In this document: positions 15,379 through 24,077 of the stretch, in pieces | Position numbering within the stretch: position 1 is the first letter of the stretch | Layout: each line of letters begins with the position of its first letter | DNA from: Paenalicyclobacillus macrosporangiidus | GTDB lineage: Bacteria > Bacillota > Bacilli > Alicyclobacillales > Alicyclobacillaceae | Direction of reading: 5' to 3' | Assembly (NCBI RefSeq): GCF_900116805.1 | Contig: NZ_FPBV01000026.1 | Location: forward strand, 1-43,642 | DNA: 43,642 bases | Notes under the pieces: generated by a model | Told to the model about the DNA's origin: nothing | The model's database searches: none | What the model saw: only the letters and a program-made list of their open reading frames with translations | Position numbers and translations under genes: made by a program

Positions 15379-17466
15379 ATGACTTACATCGGAGCCCTGT
15401 CGGGGGGTTATTCGGGTGGCGGAAGCTCCGCCAACGGAATAAACCAGATGACGTATACGCCCGGGTCGGGACTCTCAGGCCTGGCATCCGGCATCGACAC
15501 CGACAGCATAGTCAACGCCATGGTCCAGGCGGCTCAGGTGCCGTTGGTGCAACTTCTGCAGCAGCGGCAGATCCTGCAATGGCAAGAGATGCGCTACCAG
15601 CAGGTCAACGCCTCCCTGTCCGACCTGAATAATACCGTCCTTACTATGAAACTGCAGTCGACCTTCATGGCGCACCAGGTCAGTTCCTCCAACAGCGCGG
15701 TGGTGACCGGGACGGCATCCACCCTCGCGCCCAACGGCACGTACAGTATCACCGTGCAACAGCTTGCCCAAGGCGCTACCGTGTACTCGTCGAGCCGCCT
15801 GTCCACAGATCCGAACTGGGCGACCAACACCACACTCTCCAATCTGGGCTATCCCGACGGAGTGACACTCACCATCAACGGGCAATCCATCACCCTCGGC
15901 GGATCGACAACTGTGGCGAGCGTCTTGGCCGCCATCACCTCGAACACGAAGACTGGAGTGGCTGCCTTCTACGACTCCGCATCCGGCAAGGTGGTTATGC
16001 AGACCACCAGCACGGGCGCAGGGGCCAAGATCCAGGTGGACGACGCCACCCAGTCATTCCTGTCCACGCTCGGCATCCAAACCGCAGCAGAGGTGACGTC
16101 GACCGCCGACCTGTCAGGGGGTCTCGCATCCTCCGCCGTGATCATCATCAACGGTGTACGTATCCCGCTCAATGGTACACCGTCCTCACCGTTGCCGCTC
16201 AGTGCACCGGTAGGATCGGACTCCATCGAGGCAGAGATCAACAAGTACAGCGCGCAAACGGGCGTCACGGCCACCGACGACGGGATGGGTCACCTCGTGC
16301 TGCAGCCGTCTTACATCGACGGAGACGGGAAGCAATGGGATCTCCTGTCTCCCATCAGCGTCACCACCGAAGACCCGAGCAATGTCCTCGGGCTGGCCGA
16401 CCCGTACGCCGACACCCCGACGGCCAGTCAGGTGGCGCGGGACGCGGTCTTCACCATCAACGGCTACACGACGACCAGCAGCACCAACCAGGCCAACTAC
16501 AACGGCCTGACGCTCAATCTGTTGTCGACGACGAGCAGTCCGGTGACGGTGAGCGTCTCCACCGACGTGGACGCCATCGTTAACACCATCACCAACTTCG
16601 TTCAGCAATACAACCAGACCTTGCAACTGATGCAGGGGTTATATAATGAACAACGCAACTACGACTACGCGCCGCTGACGCAGCAGCAGGCGTCACAGAT
16701 GACGCAGGACCAGATTGAGAAGTGGTATCAGAAGGCACAGAGCGGGGTGCTCGCCAACGACTCGCTGTTGGGCAGCATCATGTCGACGATGCAGAGTGAC
16801 ATGAGTATGCGGGTGAGCGGCCAGGCCGCCTCCACCGTAAACGGGCAGAATGTCACGCTCAACTCGCTCGCTGCTATCGGCATCACGCCTATTGATCCCA
16901 TGACCGGCGTCTCCGCCGGGGCCATCGCCCCGGGCGTCACGACCACCGGATGGAACTCGTACGGGCTGCTGCAGATTGACACGGATAAACTCCGGGCCGC
17001 CCTCCAGGCGGATCCACAGGCGGTGATGCGCCTGTTCACCAACGACCCGACCATAGGTGGAAACTCGTCGATGGGCACCGGCATTGCGGTGCAATTGTCG
17101 AATGACCTGTACGATAAGATTCAGCAACTCACGGATGAAGCGGGATCGAACCCAGACATCAACAGCCAGATCATCACCAAGTTCTCAAACGGGACGTCTG
17201 TGGGCGGGGCAGGACTGCTACCGTACACGCCAATTGACCCGAATGCCGATCTCTCAACCTTGTTCGGTACGGACCCGCTGAATATCAGTTTCTTAGGCCA
17301 ACAGATCCAAGATATGGACACCCGCGCCGACGATATGCAGCAGCAGATCTCCGACTTGCGTCAACGCTACCTGAATGAGTTCAGCCAGATGGAGCAGGCG
17401 ATCGCGCAGTTGAGCAGCCAGAGCGGGTTCTTGGCGGGTCTGCTGTCCTCATCCCAAGGAGGTTGA
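15379..17466 (+). CDS. fliD: Flagellar filament cap protein FliD
   Basis: A 695-residue hook-associated protein 2, which caps the filament and folds incoming flagellin. The N-terminal coiled region includes GLSGLASGIDTDSIVNAMVQ and VPLVQLLQQRQILQWQEMRY; the FliD_N block and the C-terminal block (DMDTRADDMQQQISDLRQRY followed by LNEFSQMEQAIAQLSSQSGF) are typical. It is longer than the Bacillus protein (about 500 residues) because of an expanded Ser/Thr-rich middle. The ATG at 15379 follows AAGGAGG. FliS starts six bases after the stop. Confidence 0.93.
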   Translation: MTYIGALSGGYSGGGSSANGINQMTYTPGSGLSGLASGIDTDSIVNAMVQAAQVPLVQLLQQRQILQWQEMRYQQVNASLSDLNNTVLTMKLQSTFMAHQVSSSNSAVVTGTASTLAPNGTYSITVQQLAQGATVYSSSRLSTDPNWATNTTLSNLGYPDGVTLTINGQSITLGGSTTVASVLAAITSNTKTGVAAFYDSASGKVVMQTTSTGAGAKIQVDDATQSFLSTLGIQTAAEVTSTADLSGGLASSAVIIINGVRIPLNGTPSSPLPLSAPVGSDSIEAEINKYSAQTGVTATDDGMGHLVLQPSYIDGDGKQWDLLSPISVTTEDPSNVLGLADPYADTPTASQVARDAVFTINGYTTTSSTNQANYNGLTLNLLSTTSSPVTVSVSTDVDAIVNTITNFVQQYNQTLQLMQGLYNEQRNYDYAPLTQQQASQMTQDQIEKWYQKAQSGVLANDSLLGSIMSTMQSDMSMRVSGQAASTVNGQNVTLNSLAAIGITPIDPMTGVSAGAIAPGVTTTGWNSYGLLQIDTDKLRAALQADPQAVMRLFTNDPTIGGNSSMGTGIAVQLSNDLYDKIQQLTDEAGSNPDINSQIITKFSNGTSVGGAGLLPYTPIDPNADLSTLFGTDPLNISFLGQQIQDMDTRADDMQQQISDLRQRYLNEFSQMEQAIAQLSSQSGFLAGLLSSSQGG

Positions 17467-17472
17467 TGACAC

Positions 17473-17913
17473 GTGAATCCGGCTTACGCCGCCTACCGTC
17501 ACACGTCCATCCAAACCGCGTCTCCGGACAGGCTGCTGATCATGCTCTACGATGGCCTCATCAGCGCGCTCGAGCGTGCAAAGGCTGCCATCGAACGAGG
17601 GGATGCGGCGGAAGCGCACGGGCAACTCGTGAAGGCGCAGGACATCATCCGCGAGGGCCTGCTGGCGCCGCTCGACATGCGGTACGAGGTTTCCCATTCG
17701 CTCGCTCAGCTGTATGAGTATTACCACCGCCGCCTCGTGGAGGCCAATCTGCGCAAGGACGTGGAACCCGTCAACGAGGTGTTGACGCACGTGCGAGGCT
17801 GGCGTGAAACCTGGCTGCAGGCGGCGGCGAAGGCTCGCGAAGAGCAAGCGATGTCGGCGGCCAATTCGAGTACTGGCTCCAGCCCGGGTACACAGGTGCA
17901 GGACCGTGGATGA
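17473..17913 (+). CDS. fliS: Flagellar export chaperone FliS
   Basis: A 146-residue four-helix chaperone that keeps flagellin unpolymerised before export. NPAYAAYRHTSIQTASPDRL and then LIMLYDGLISALERAKAAIE form the FliS signature; the C-terminus is a polar tail. The GTG at 17473 is preceded by AAGGAGG overlapping the fliD stop. The tail overlaps the next gene by eight bases. Confidence 0.92.
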   Translation: MNPAYAAYRHTSIQTASPDRLLIMLYDGLISALERAKAAIERGDAAEAHGQLVKAQDIIREGLLAPLDMRYEVSHSLAQLYEYYHRRLVEANLRKDVEPVNEVLTHVRGWRETWLQAAAKAREEQAMSAANSSTGSSPGTQVQDRG

Positions 17914-18448
17914 CGAAGAGATTCTGGCGACCCTTCGCGCCTGCTCCCAGCTGCTGGACCACGTGCTGGCCCTCGGCGACACCTTGCTCCAACACCCGAC
18001 GTTTTGCGACCCCTACGCCGATGCTTGGCCCGCGTGGTGGACGCTGTGGAAACAGCGGAATGACGCCTTTGACCGGCTTCAAACCGCTCTCCGGGACAGC
18101 GAAATGTGGTTCACGGGATCCGCGCCGGGTTGCACAGCCCTGGATGCCAGCGGTCATCCTCTGCAATCGGGTACATCTGCGCGACAATCGGCGTCACAAG
18201 CGTTGTCCGCTGATGAAGCGTCATCCGGAGTCAGCGCGGCCCTGCACGAGGTCGCCACAGAAATAGAAGCGAAGGCGCAGCGGGTACTGGCCCAAAACAA
18301 GGCGCTGGAAGACAGCCTGTGCCAACGCATGGGAGTGGTACAAAAAGCGCTCCGGCACCTGCGCCACGCCCAGGCGTTTGAGCATACCTACAAGGCGTCG
18401 CAGAGCCGCCCGCGGCCTGCCATGCCGCTGATTGACCGGCGCGGCTGA
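17906..18448 (+). CDS. FliT-like flagellar protein
   Basis: About 180 residues in the slot after fliS where Bacillus has fliT, the chaperone of FliD. Sequence similarity is weak: a helical N-terminus (EEILATLRACSQLLDHVLAL), a Trp-rich loop (AWPAWWTLWKQRNDAFDRLQ), a low-complexity Ser/Ala middle and a helical C-terminus ending in a short basic tail (PLIDRRG) that resembles FliT ends. It is longer than FliT of Bacillus. The GTG at 17906 overlaps fliS by eight bases and follows AGGTGCAGG. The name is inferred mainly from position. Confidence 0.6.
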   Translation: MDDEEILATLRACSQLLDHVLALGDTLLQHPTFCDPYADAWPAWWTLWKQRNDAFDRLQTALRDSEMWFTGSAPGCTALDASGHPLQSGTSARQSASQALSADEASSGVSAALHEVATEIEAKAQRVLAQNKALEDSLCQRMGVVQKALRHLRHAQAFEHTYKASQSRPRPAMPLIDRRG

Positions 18449-18483
18449 ACGAATACCTGCGCAGAGAGGAGTTTGAACCCACG

Positions 18484-18855
18484 GTGAGCATCGAAGGTGT
18501 ACATCCCGTCGCCCCCCCGCACGCGGCGCAGCCCAGCGGCGCTCGAATCCCCGCAACCCCCGATGTCGTAACCGCCATCTCCCCAAAGGGGCATGGTGCT
18601 CAGGCCAGCGGAGAAACTTCCGGGAACATGTTGGATGCGGATAAACGCGCGAAGGCACTGGAAGACATCAACCGCCGTTTGGCCGAGTCCTCGTTGCGCG
18701 TGGAGTTCGACACCACCGCCCCGCCCAACCAACTGTGGTTGAACGTCATTGATCAGGACACCGGCGAAGTCATCCAGAAGATCCCGCCGGAAGGGACGCG
18801 GCGGCTGTTGGAGGATCCTGGTGCAAAGGGCATCGTGATCGACAAACCCCGGTGA
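18484..18855 (+). CDS. flaG: FlaG family protein
   Basis: A 123-residue protein with a disordered Pro/Ala-rich N-terminus and the FlaG core: INRRLAESSLRVEFDTTAPP, NQLWLNVIDQDTGEVIQKIP and PEGTRRLLEDPGAKGIVIDK. FlaG proteins influence filament length, but the mechanism is not settled. In Bacillus the homologue yvyC sits between hag and fliD; here it closes the cluster. The GTG at 18484 follows AGAGGAG. Confidence 0.85.
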   Translation: MSIEGVHPVAPPHAAQPSGARIPATPDVVTAISPKGHGAQASGETSGNMLDADKRAKALEDINRRLAESSLRVEFDTTAPPNQLWLNVIDQDTGEVIQKIPPEGTRRLLEDPGAKGIVIDKPR

Positions 18856-18903
18856 ACCCGTGCCGCTGAAACCTCCTCGCCTCCACCGCGGTGGTGCAGT
18901 CTC

Positions 18904-19353
18904 TTACTCGCCGGCGCCTTCCACCTCCAGCAACGACGTGCAGTGCGGGCAGCGGATGGCCGCCAACGGGATGTCGCTGCAACAGTAGGGACACGGTTTT
19001 GTCGTCGGCGCCGCCTCCTTCGGCCGGCGCAGGCGGTTCACCTGCTTGACCACCACGAACAGGACGGCCGTCACGATGAGAAAGTTGATGAGGTTATTGA
19101 GAAAGACACCGTAATTGATGGTGGGGACGCCCGCCGCCTGGGCCGCCTGCAAGCTCGGGTAGCGAGTGCGGGACAGGTTGATGTACAGGTCGCTGAAGTG
19201 AATGCCCTTCACCAGCAGCCCGATGGGCGGCATGAGGATGTCCTTGACGAGCGAGTTGACGATGCCCGTGAAGGCGCTGCCGAGGATGAGGCCGATGGCA
19301 AGATCGAGGACGTTCCCGCGGGCGATGAATTGACGAAGCTGGGGCGTCCACCT
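18904..19353 (-). CDS. mscL: Large-conductance mechanosensitive channel MscL, no canonical start
   Basis: MscL opens under membrane tension to release solutes. From 19332 downward the frame reads FIARGNVLDLAIGLILGSAF (TM1), then a periplasmic loop and a second segment FLNNLINFLIVTAVLFVVVK (TM2). The C-terminal tail has CPYC and CPHC pairs, a zinc-ribbon-like end. The frame is open to the stop codon of the upstream synthetase (19387) but contains no ATG, GTG or TTG before the conserved N-terminus; the first methionine in frame (19233) lies after TM1. At the place of the expected initiator the codon is AGG (19353-19351), one base from ATG. So the gene has a mutated start, an unusual start or a sequence error. 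Confidence 0.75.
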   Translation of the reverse strand, partial: RWTPQLRQFIARGNVLDLAIGLILGSAFTGIVNSLVKDILMPPIGLLVKGIHFSDLYINLSRTRYPSLQAAQAAGVPTINYGVFLNNLINFLIVTAVLFVVVKQVNRLRRPKEAAPTTKPCPYCCSDIPLAAIRCPHCTSLLEVEGAGE

Positions 19354-19386
19354 CGAACAACGGACCCGCGCCCGAGCGCCCTCCCC

Positions 19387-21030
19387 CTACGCCCGCTCGC
19401 GCAATTCGCGCCGCAACACCTTGCCACTCGGGGTGCGCGGGAAGTCGTCGACGAACAGGTAGCGGCGCGGGCGCTTGTAATCCGCCAGGTGCTGCCGGCA
19501 CAGCGCCTCCAGCTCCGGCTGCACCGCCTTGGCGTCCGAACCTGAGTCGAGCCGGACGAACGCCACCGGCACCTCGCCCTTGAGCGGATCGGACGCGCCG
19601 ACCACGTACGCCTCCTCCACGGCCGGGTGCTGGTAGAGGACGGACTCCACCTCCTTCGGATAGATATTGTAGCCGCCGTAGATGATGACGTCCTTCAGGC
19701 GATCCACCATGTACAGATACCCATCCGCATCCTGGCGGAACACGTCTCCGGTGTGCAGCCAGCCGTCCGGTTCGATGGCGGCCGCGGTCTCTTCCGGCTG
19801 CTTCCAATAGCCTTTCATCACATTGAACCCGCGTACCAACAGTTCTCCCGTCTCGCCGACGGGGACGTCGTGGCCGGCGCGATCGACAATTCGCACCTCA
19901 GTGCCCGGGATGGGTACCCCGCACGACCCCAGGCGGCGCTTGTCCGGGTGCGGCGGCTGCAGGCTCGCCAGCGGCGACAGCTCCGTCTGCCCGTAGCCTT
20001 CGACGATGATGATGCCGGTCTTCCCCTCGAACTCGCGCACCGTCTCCACCGGCACCGGTGCCCCGCCAACCAGCCCCACGCGCAGCGATGAGACGTCGAA
20101 CTCACGGCGATCCAAGGCCTCGTTGAGGACCATGAAGATGCTCGGCACCCCACAGATGAACGTGATTCGGTGCCGGGCGATCTCCCCCAGCACCGCCCTC
20201 GGAGCGAACCGGCCTGAGCGCAGGTACAGCGTCCCGCCGCTGAGCAGCGCGTGCAGGATCTCGACGCAGATGGAGAAGCAGTGGGTCATCGGCAGGAGAT
20301 TCAGGATGCGCTCCTCAGGCGTCGATCCGAGAAAGTCACAGATGGCCTGCCCGGTCCGCAGCACGCCTTGGTGGCTAAGCATCGCCCCCTTCGGGCGCCC
20401 GGTCGTGCCGGACGTGTACAGGATCATCGCCGTCGTCTCCGGGTCGGCCCCTGGTGGCAGGTCATCGTCCAATTCGTTCCGCTCGATCACGGTGCGGATG
20501 GCATTAGTGAGGCCTGCGCCTTCGGGCGACTCATGCGGGCAGCCTCCGGCCGGCCCGGCACCCGCCTCCGCGTCACGGAGGATCTCCGCCTCGGCTCCCG
20601 CCTCCACGACCACCTCCGTATCGTCGACCGCCGGGATCCAGTACGCCATCCGCGGCAATCCCCCGCGCTGCCGGAGCGCCCGCAGCACCACCGGGTCCGC
20701 GACGACCACCTTTGCTTCAGCGTGATCGATCACATACCGCATTTCCTCCGGCGCCAGGCCGGGATTGACGGGCACGACCACCGCGCCCAGGTACGTGACT
20801 GCGCCGTAGAGGACCACCATCTCCGGCGAATTGGATACCGCTGCAACCACGTGATCACCCTGCTGTACGCCCAGCCGGTGCAGGAAAGTCGCGACCACCC
20901 CGGCCGCCCGGTGGAACCCCGCGAACGACAGGGATCGCGGCGCATCCTGGCCGATGTCCCACACCAGATAGGGCTTGTCCCCGAACCGATTGGCCTGTGC
21001 GGCCATCACATCCGCAAACGTGTAGCGCAT
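19387..21030 (-). CDS. AMP-forming acyl-CoA synthetase (long-chain fatty-acid CoA ligase family)
   Basis: 547 residues of the adenylate-forming superfamily, which activates a carboxylate with ATP and transfers it to CoA. Motifs: ILYTSGTTGRPKGAMLSHQG (P-loop, A3), GYGQTELSP (A5), GWLHTGDVFRQDADGYLYMV (A7), DRLKDVIIYGGYNIYPKEVE (A8) and PRTPSGKVLRRELRE with the catalytic lysine (A10). The chain-length preference cannot be read. An internal stretch (residues about 160-195) is Ala/Gly/Glu-rich and probably an inserted loop. The ATG at 21030 has GGAGGG six bases upstream; a longer frame reaches 21276 without a ribosome site. The mscL frame follows its stop directly. Confidence 0.9.
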   Translation of the reverse strand: MRYTFADVMAAQANRFGDKPYLVWDIGQDAPRSLSFAGFHRAAGVVATFLHRLGVQQGDHVVAAVSNSPEMVVLYGAVTYLGAVVVPVNPGLAPEEMRYVIDHAEAKVVVADPVVLRALRQRGGLPRMAYWIPAVDDTEVVVEAGAEAEILRDAEAGAGPAGGCPHESPEGAGLTNAIRTVIERNELDDDLPPGADPETTAMILYTSGTTGRPKGAMLSHQGVLRTGQAICDFLGSTPEERILNLLPMTHCFSICVEILHALLSGGTLYLRSGRFAPRAVLGEIARHRITFICGVPSIFMVLNEALDRREFDVSSLRVGLVGGAPVPVETVREFEGKTGIIIVEGYGQTELSPLASLQPPHPDKRRLGSCGVPIPGTEVRIVDRAGHDVPVGETGELLVRGFNVMKGYWKQPEETAAAIEPDGWLHTGDVFRQDADGYLYMVDRLKDVIIYGGYNIYPKEVESVLYQHPAVEEAYVVGASDPLKGEVPVAFVRLDSGSDAKAVQPELEALCRQHLADYKRPRRYLFVDDFPRTPSGKVLRRELRERA

Positions 21031-21317
21031 GATGTTCCCTCCCCGACTTTCACGGCTCCTGCAAGGAGTGGATGAGTTCATTATACGATTTTGTGAAAGA
21101 TTGGAGCTGGAGGGGCGGCTGGGCTTTCGGGGGCCGATGGCCGGGGAGGCGCATTGGGCGGTGCCGAGGGCGTGAAGGCACGCCGATTTCCGGTGGTCAC
21201 TAAGCCTCAACGGTTCGCTGGGATGCCCCATAAGCGCTGTTTTCTGACCATCACTCGTTCTCCAACATCGCTTCAATGCTTGGGTTCAGGCGACGGGGCA
21301 ATGCCTTCCAACAACGA
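21031..21317. other. Intergenic, nothing assigned
   Basis: 287 bases between the synthetase promoter side and the 3' end of the DUF4276 gene. I see no gene, RNA or clear hairpin. Confidence 0.4.
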
Positions 21318-21908
21318 CTATCTCGTCTCTTCCGTAATTCGAATCAACCCATCGCGAAAAGCGCAGAAACTGGTCGACCGGTTCTTCCAAGGATCCATAT
21401 ACCGCGCCACCATCGCTGCGGTTTCCGTTTTTCGCAATCCCTCCGGGTACCCCGATTGACGTAGCAGCCGGTCCAGATGCTCCCATGTTCCTCCCGGAAT
21501 CCGATCCGGATTGCGGTAGCGTGCCTGTGTGTGAAGCGAAGCGGATAGTTTCGGGTAGACTTTGCGCAAAGCTCCCAGATCGCCAAAAAACCAGGCTTCC
21601 AATTCTTCGACCACAATGCGACAGAGCACCTTATCATCAATTCCAGCTCTCTTCGCCATGTCCATAATTTCATTCTTCAGCGCACGGCAGTCTTGACGAT
21701 CCTCGTCCACCAATACCACGATGCGCGCATCCCAGTCGGACATCATCTTTGCGTAACCACGCAAGCGGCTCTCCAATTTCTTCATGAGTTCATACTTGCT
21801 TCCAAAGTCACGGATCGCAAACGTGTGGTCAGGACCGACGATTTTGGGTATGAGTTGTTCGAGGGCGAACTTGGCAGACAGTTCTTCGACCAAAAATTCC
21901 AGATGCAT
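21318..21908 (-). CDS. DUF4276-type TOPRIM-like protein, putative defence effector
   Basis: 196 residues. The N-terminus MHLEFLVEELSAKFALEQLI holds acidic residues at the place of the TOPRIM glutamate, and IVVLVDEDRQDCRALKNEI supplies a DxD-like acidic motif; VVEELEAWFFGD follows. This spacing resembles DUF4276 proteins and, more broadly, the TOPRIM/RloB-like partners of OLD-type ATPases. Its ATG overlaps the ATPase stop by one base (TGATG), so the two proteins are translationally coupled and likely act together. By analogy with AbiL and PARIS the small partner would be the toxic nuclease released on phage sensing. That function is inference. Confidence 0.75.
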   Translation of the reverse strand: MHLEFLVEELSAKFALEQLIPKIVGPDHTFAIRDFGSKYELMKKLESRLRGYAKMMSDWDARIVVLVDEDRQDCRALKNEIMDMAKRAGIDDKVLCRIVVEELEAWFFGDLGALRKVYPKLSASLHTQARYRNPDRIPGGTWEHLDRLLRQSGYPEGLRKTETAAMVARYMDPWKNRSTSFCAFRDGLIRITEETR

Positions 21909-23116
21909 CAAAATGGGCCTCCCCCGAAGTATCCCTCGTACCACAGGTCCCCGAGCTTCGCACCCTCACTCATGAACTGTGCGACTCCGCTTTTCTTGTC
22001 CGCCCGCTCCACCACGGCGTAACCGTTGGAGTTGCGCTCCATGATCCAAAGCTCCTTGGGATGCAGGGCGTCAATGAAGAAGGGAGAGTGGCTGGAGACA
22101 AAAACCTGCGTTCCTCCCCCCGAAGCTCCCATGGCATGCGCACGAAACTCCTCCGCAAGGATGGTCAGCAGTTTGGGATGCAGGCCGTTCTCCGGCTCCT
22201 CGATACACAGCAACGGCGGTGGACTGGGATCGTTCAGCAGAATCAGGTAGGCGAACATTTTGATGGTCCCGTCGGACACATGCCGCGCGAGAAACGGCTC
22301 CTGAAAGGGCGCATCTTTGAAGCGCAACACCAAGCGTCCATCCACGGTTCGTTCGGACCATATCGATTCCAGACCGGGAATCCGGCGTGAAATACGCTCC
22401 AAGATGTTTTGCAACAGGTTGGGATGCTCTTCATCGAGAAACTGAACGACGTTGGGCAAATTGTCACCCGTTCTCGACAGATGCTCGGCAATTCCGCTCT
22501 GCGGGATGGTGCGCGCCTGATCAGGAATGAAATACGAGAGGTACCATCCCTCAATGAATCGTCTCAAACTGGCCACACGCGGGTGATCGGCCAATTGGCC
22601 CAGTCCCTTGATGGCCAGAATGTCCGGGCTGTCAATCCGCACGGGACGCCGTTCGTCCTTCTCCTCGGGCATCTCGCCGGAGATCACCATGCCCTCTCCA
22701 TTCTTGACATCCAAGAAGCGATAAGGTTTTCCATACTGCCTCCCGCGTCTCCACTCCAAATACTCCTCCGCCACATAGGGCTTCCCGTCTCGCTCGTCGA
22801 TGGCCAAATAATACGTGATTGGATTTGACTTTCGGCGCTTATCAAACGTGGACTCACGATACTTCAGCTTGAATGAAATGGGTCCTGTCGAGCCTCTCGA
22901 TCGCACCTCATGAAAGCGACCACGGGACTCCAACGCCTTGCGAACATTCGTCTGCAAACAGTCAGCCAAGAAACCGAACACATCGAACAACGTCGACTTC
23001 CCGCTGCCGTTGGGACCGAGGAACACATTGATGGGCTGCAAATCGGACAAAACCACGTGCTGCAATGTTCTGTAATTGTGGATTTCAATGGCTTCAATAA
23101 ACGGCAAGGGTATCAC
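21908..23116 (-). CDS. AAA ATPase (OLD/AAA_21 type), partner of DUF4276 protein
   Basis: About 402 residues of an ABC-like SMC/OLD family ATPase. Walker A FLGPNGSGKSTLFDVFGFL is near the N-terminus after EAIEIHNYRTLQHV; Walker B is PPPLLCIEEPENGLHP, followed by the switch block VFVSSHSPFFIDALHPKELW. The RHVSDGTIKMFAYL stretch matches the ABC signature region. Such ATPases pair with small nucleases in antiphage systems. The start is uncertain: GTG 23116 is chosen, TTG 23107 has better spacing to AAAGGA, and TTG 23167 is the longest. The gene is first in a two-gene operon with a DUF4276 protein, and its upstream flank is non-coding for about 950 bases. Confidence 0.85.
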   Translation of the reverse strand: MIPLPFIEAIEIHNYRTLQHVVLSDLQPINVFLGPNGSGKSTLFDVFGFLADCLQTNVRKALESRGRFHEVRSRGSTGPISFKLKYRESTFDKRRKSNPITYYLAIDERDGKPYVAEEYLEWRRGRQYGKPYRFLDVKNGEGMVISGEMPEEKDERRPVRIDSPDILAIKGLGQLADHPRVASLRRFIEGWYLSYFIPDQARTIPQSGIAEHLSRTGDNLPNVVQFLDEEHPNLLQNILERISRRIPGLESIWSERTVDGRLVLRFKDAPFQEPFLARHVSDGTIKMFAYLILLNDPSPPPLLCIEEPENGLHPKLLTILAEEFRAHAMGASGGGTQVFVSSHSPFFIDALHPKELWIMERNSNGYAVVERADKKSGVAQFMSEGAKLGDLWYEGYFGGGPF

Positions 23117-23597
23117 CCATCCTTTCAGGCCATCGGGGTCCCTCAGATGGATTTTTGTGAAAATCAATCCGTAAACTTCTTAAGAATTCATTTTAGCAAA
23201 TGACATTTGTGTCTGAAAGACGTATCATTCATGGGCCGCACAGGAGTGCTCTCCAGCCACTCCACGGTCATGGTGGTGTTCCATAAAAAGCCATCTCAAC
23301 GGACCTCTATCTCGGATGAAGCAGGTTCCCAAATCCATCGGGCGGATTCCTTTTTTTACATACGCGGTTGCTCCGCACCCCAGCCGAACGCACCGCCACC
23401 GCCAACGAAGGGTCCCCGCCAGGTCCCCAAAACGATGACATGTACTGGAAGGGGCGCGGATGGATGGAGCGGGTCCGGGACACGGAGTGGGTGGCTTCAG
23501 GCGCACATGGGGCCCCAGGTAAACCACAACAGGCCCGCCTGTGCGGCGGCGGGCGGAAACATCAACTCATGAAACAGTGCTGGGGGCGTCCATTGCG

Positions 23598-23619
23598 CCT
23601 TCATGAAGCCTTCATGAAG
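23598..23619. repeat. Tandem palindromic 11-mer
   Basis: CCTTCATGAAG occurs twice head to tail; each copy contains the palindrome CTTCATGAAG. It could be a paired operator, but no gene is nearby to be controlled. Confidence 0.4.
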
Positions 23620-23916
23620 CCGGATGCCATGATGAAGCGGCTCGCCGAACAGGGGGTCGGATCGGCACCCATTCATATCCCCCAACCCGTAAACCCCCAA
23701 CCGAAAATCGAGAAATCGGACAAAAACCCAGGGTCCGGGCGGGATACGAGTGCGATCCGGGCCCTTTTAGGCCGGGTTTCCTGACAAAGTCGCGTGGGTC
23801 AACCTCGCCGAGGCGTGAGATAGCACGACAATGCTGGTTATCGGACGGTCTCGATGCCAAAGGAAGGCCGAAATCCACGAAGTTAAGCCGCATTTTTGGA
23901 CACGGCCATCACACGG

Positions 23917-23956
23917 CCCCCCGACCCCCCCCCGACCTCCCCCCGACCTCCCCCCC
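23917..23956 (-). other. G-quadruplex-prone tract
   Basis: On the minus strand there are four G-runs of 7, 6, 9 and 6 bases separated by short GG/A/T/C linkers (plus-strand C-runs at 23917-23922, 23925-23933, 23939-23944 and 23950-23956). It lies about 85 bases beyond the terminator of the small peptide gene on the same strand. Confidence 0.7.
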
Positions 23957-24026
23957 GCCTGCCCACCGCCTCCACCGGCCACACCGTCCGCCGATGTTCG
24001 AAACGTGTTTGTGCCAGCGGATGTTG

Positions 24027-24035
24027 TGGTATAAT
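24027..24035 (+). promoter_or_regulatory. Extended -10 promoter of candidate antisense RNA
   Basis: TGGTATAAT is a perfect extended -10 element; TTGTGC at 24009-24014 is a weak -35 box at 15 bases. Transcription would start near 24042 and run antisense through the 3' part of the peptide gene. Confidence 0.65.
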
Positions 24036-24041
24036 GTGCAT

Positions 24042-24077
24042 AGAATAACAAACGGAAGAGGGTACTACCCTCTTCCG
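24042..24077 (-). terminator. Terminator of the small peptide gene
   Basis: On the minus strand a perfect 11-bp stem (CGGAAGAGGGT and ACCCTCTTCCG, three-base loop) is followed by TTTGTTATTCT. The stop codon TAG lies inside the stem-loop. Confidence 0.75.

Larger units (their letters stand above)
23117..24041. other. Long gene-free region
   Basis: About 925 bases without a supported gene. Open frames here lack ribosome sites and protein-like composition. Contents seen: an 11-bp tandem pair CCTTCATGAAG at 23598-23619, the C-rich/G-quadruplex-prone tract at 23917-23956, and the antisense promoter at 24027-24035. The stretch at 23350-23780 is GC-rich without recognisable structure. Confidence 0.5.

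Noticed and set aside
23368-23784. 138-residue plus-strand frame in the long gene-free region
   Set aside because: No ribosome site, low-complexity composition and no recognisable domain.
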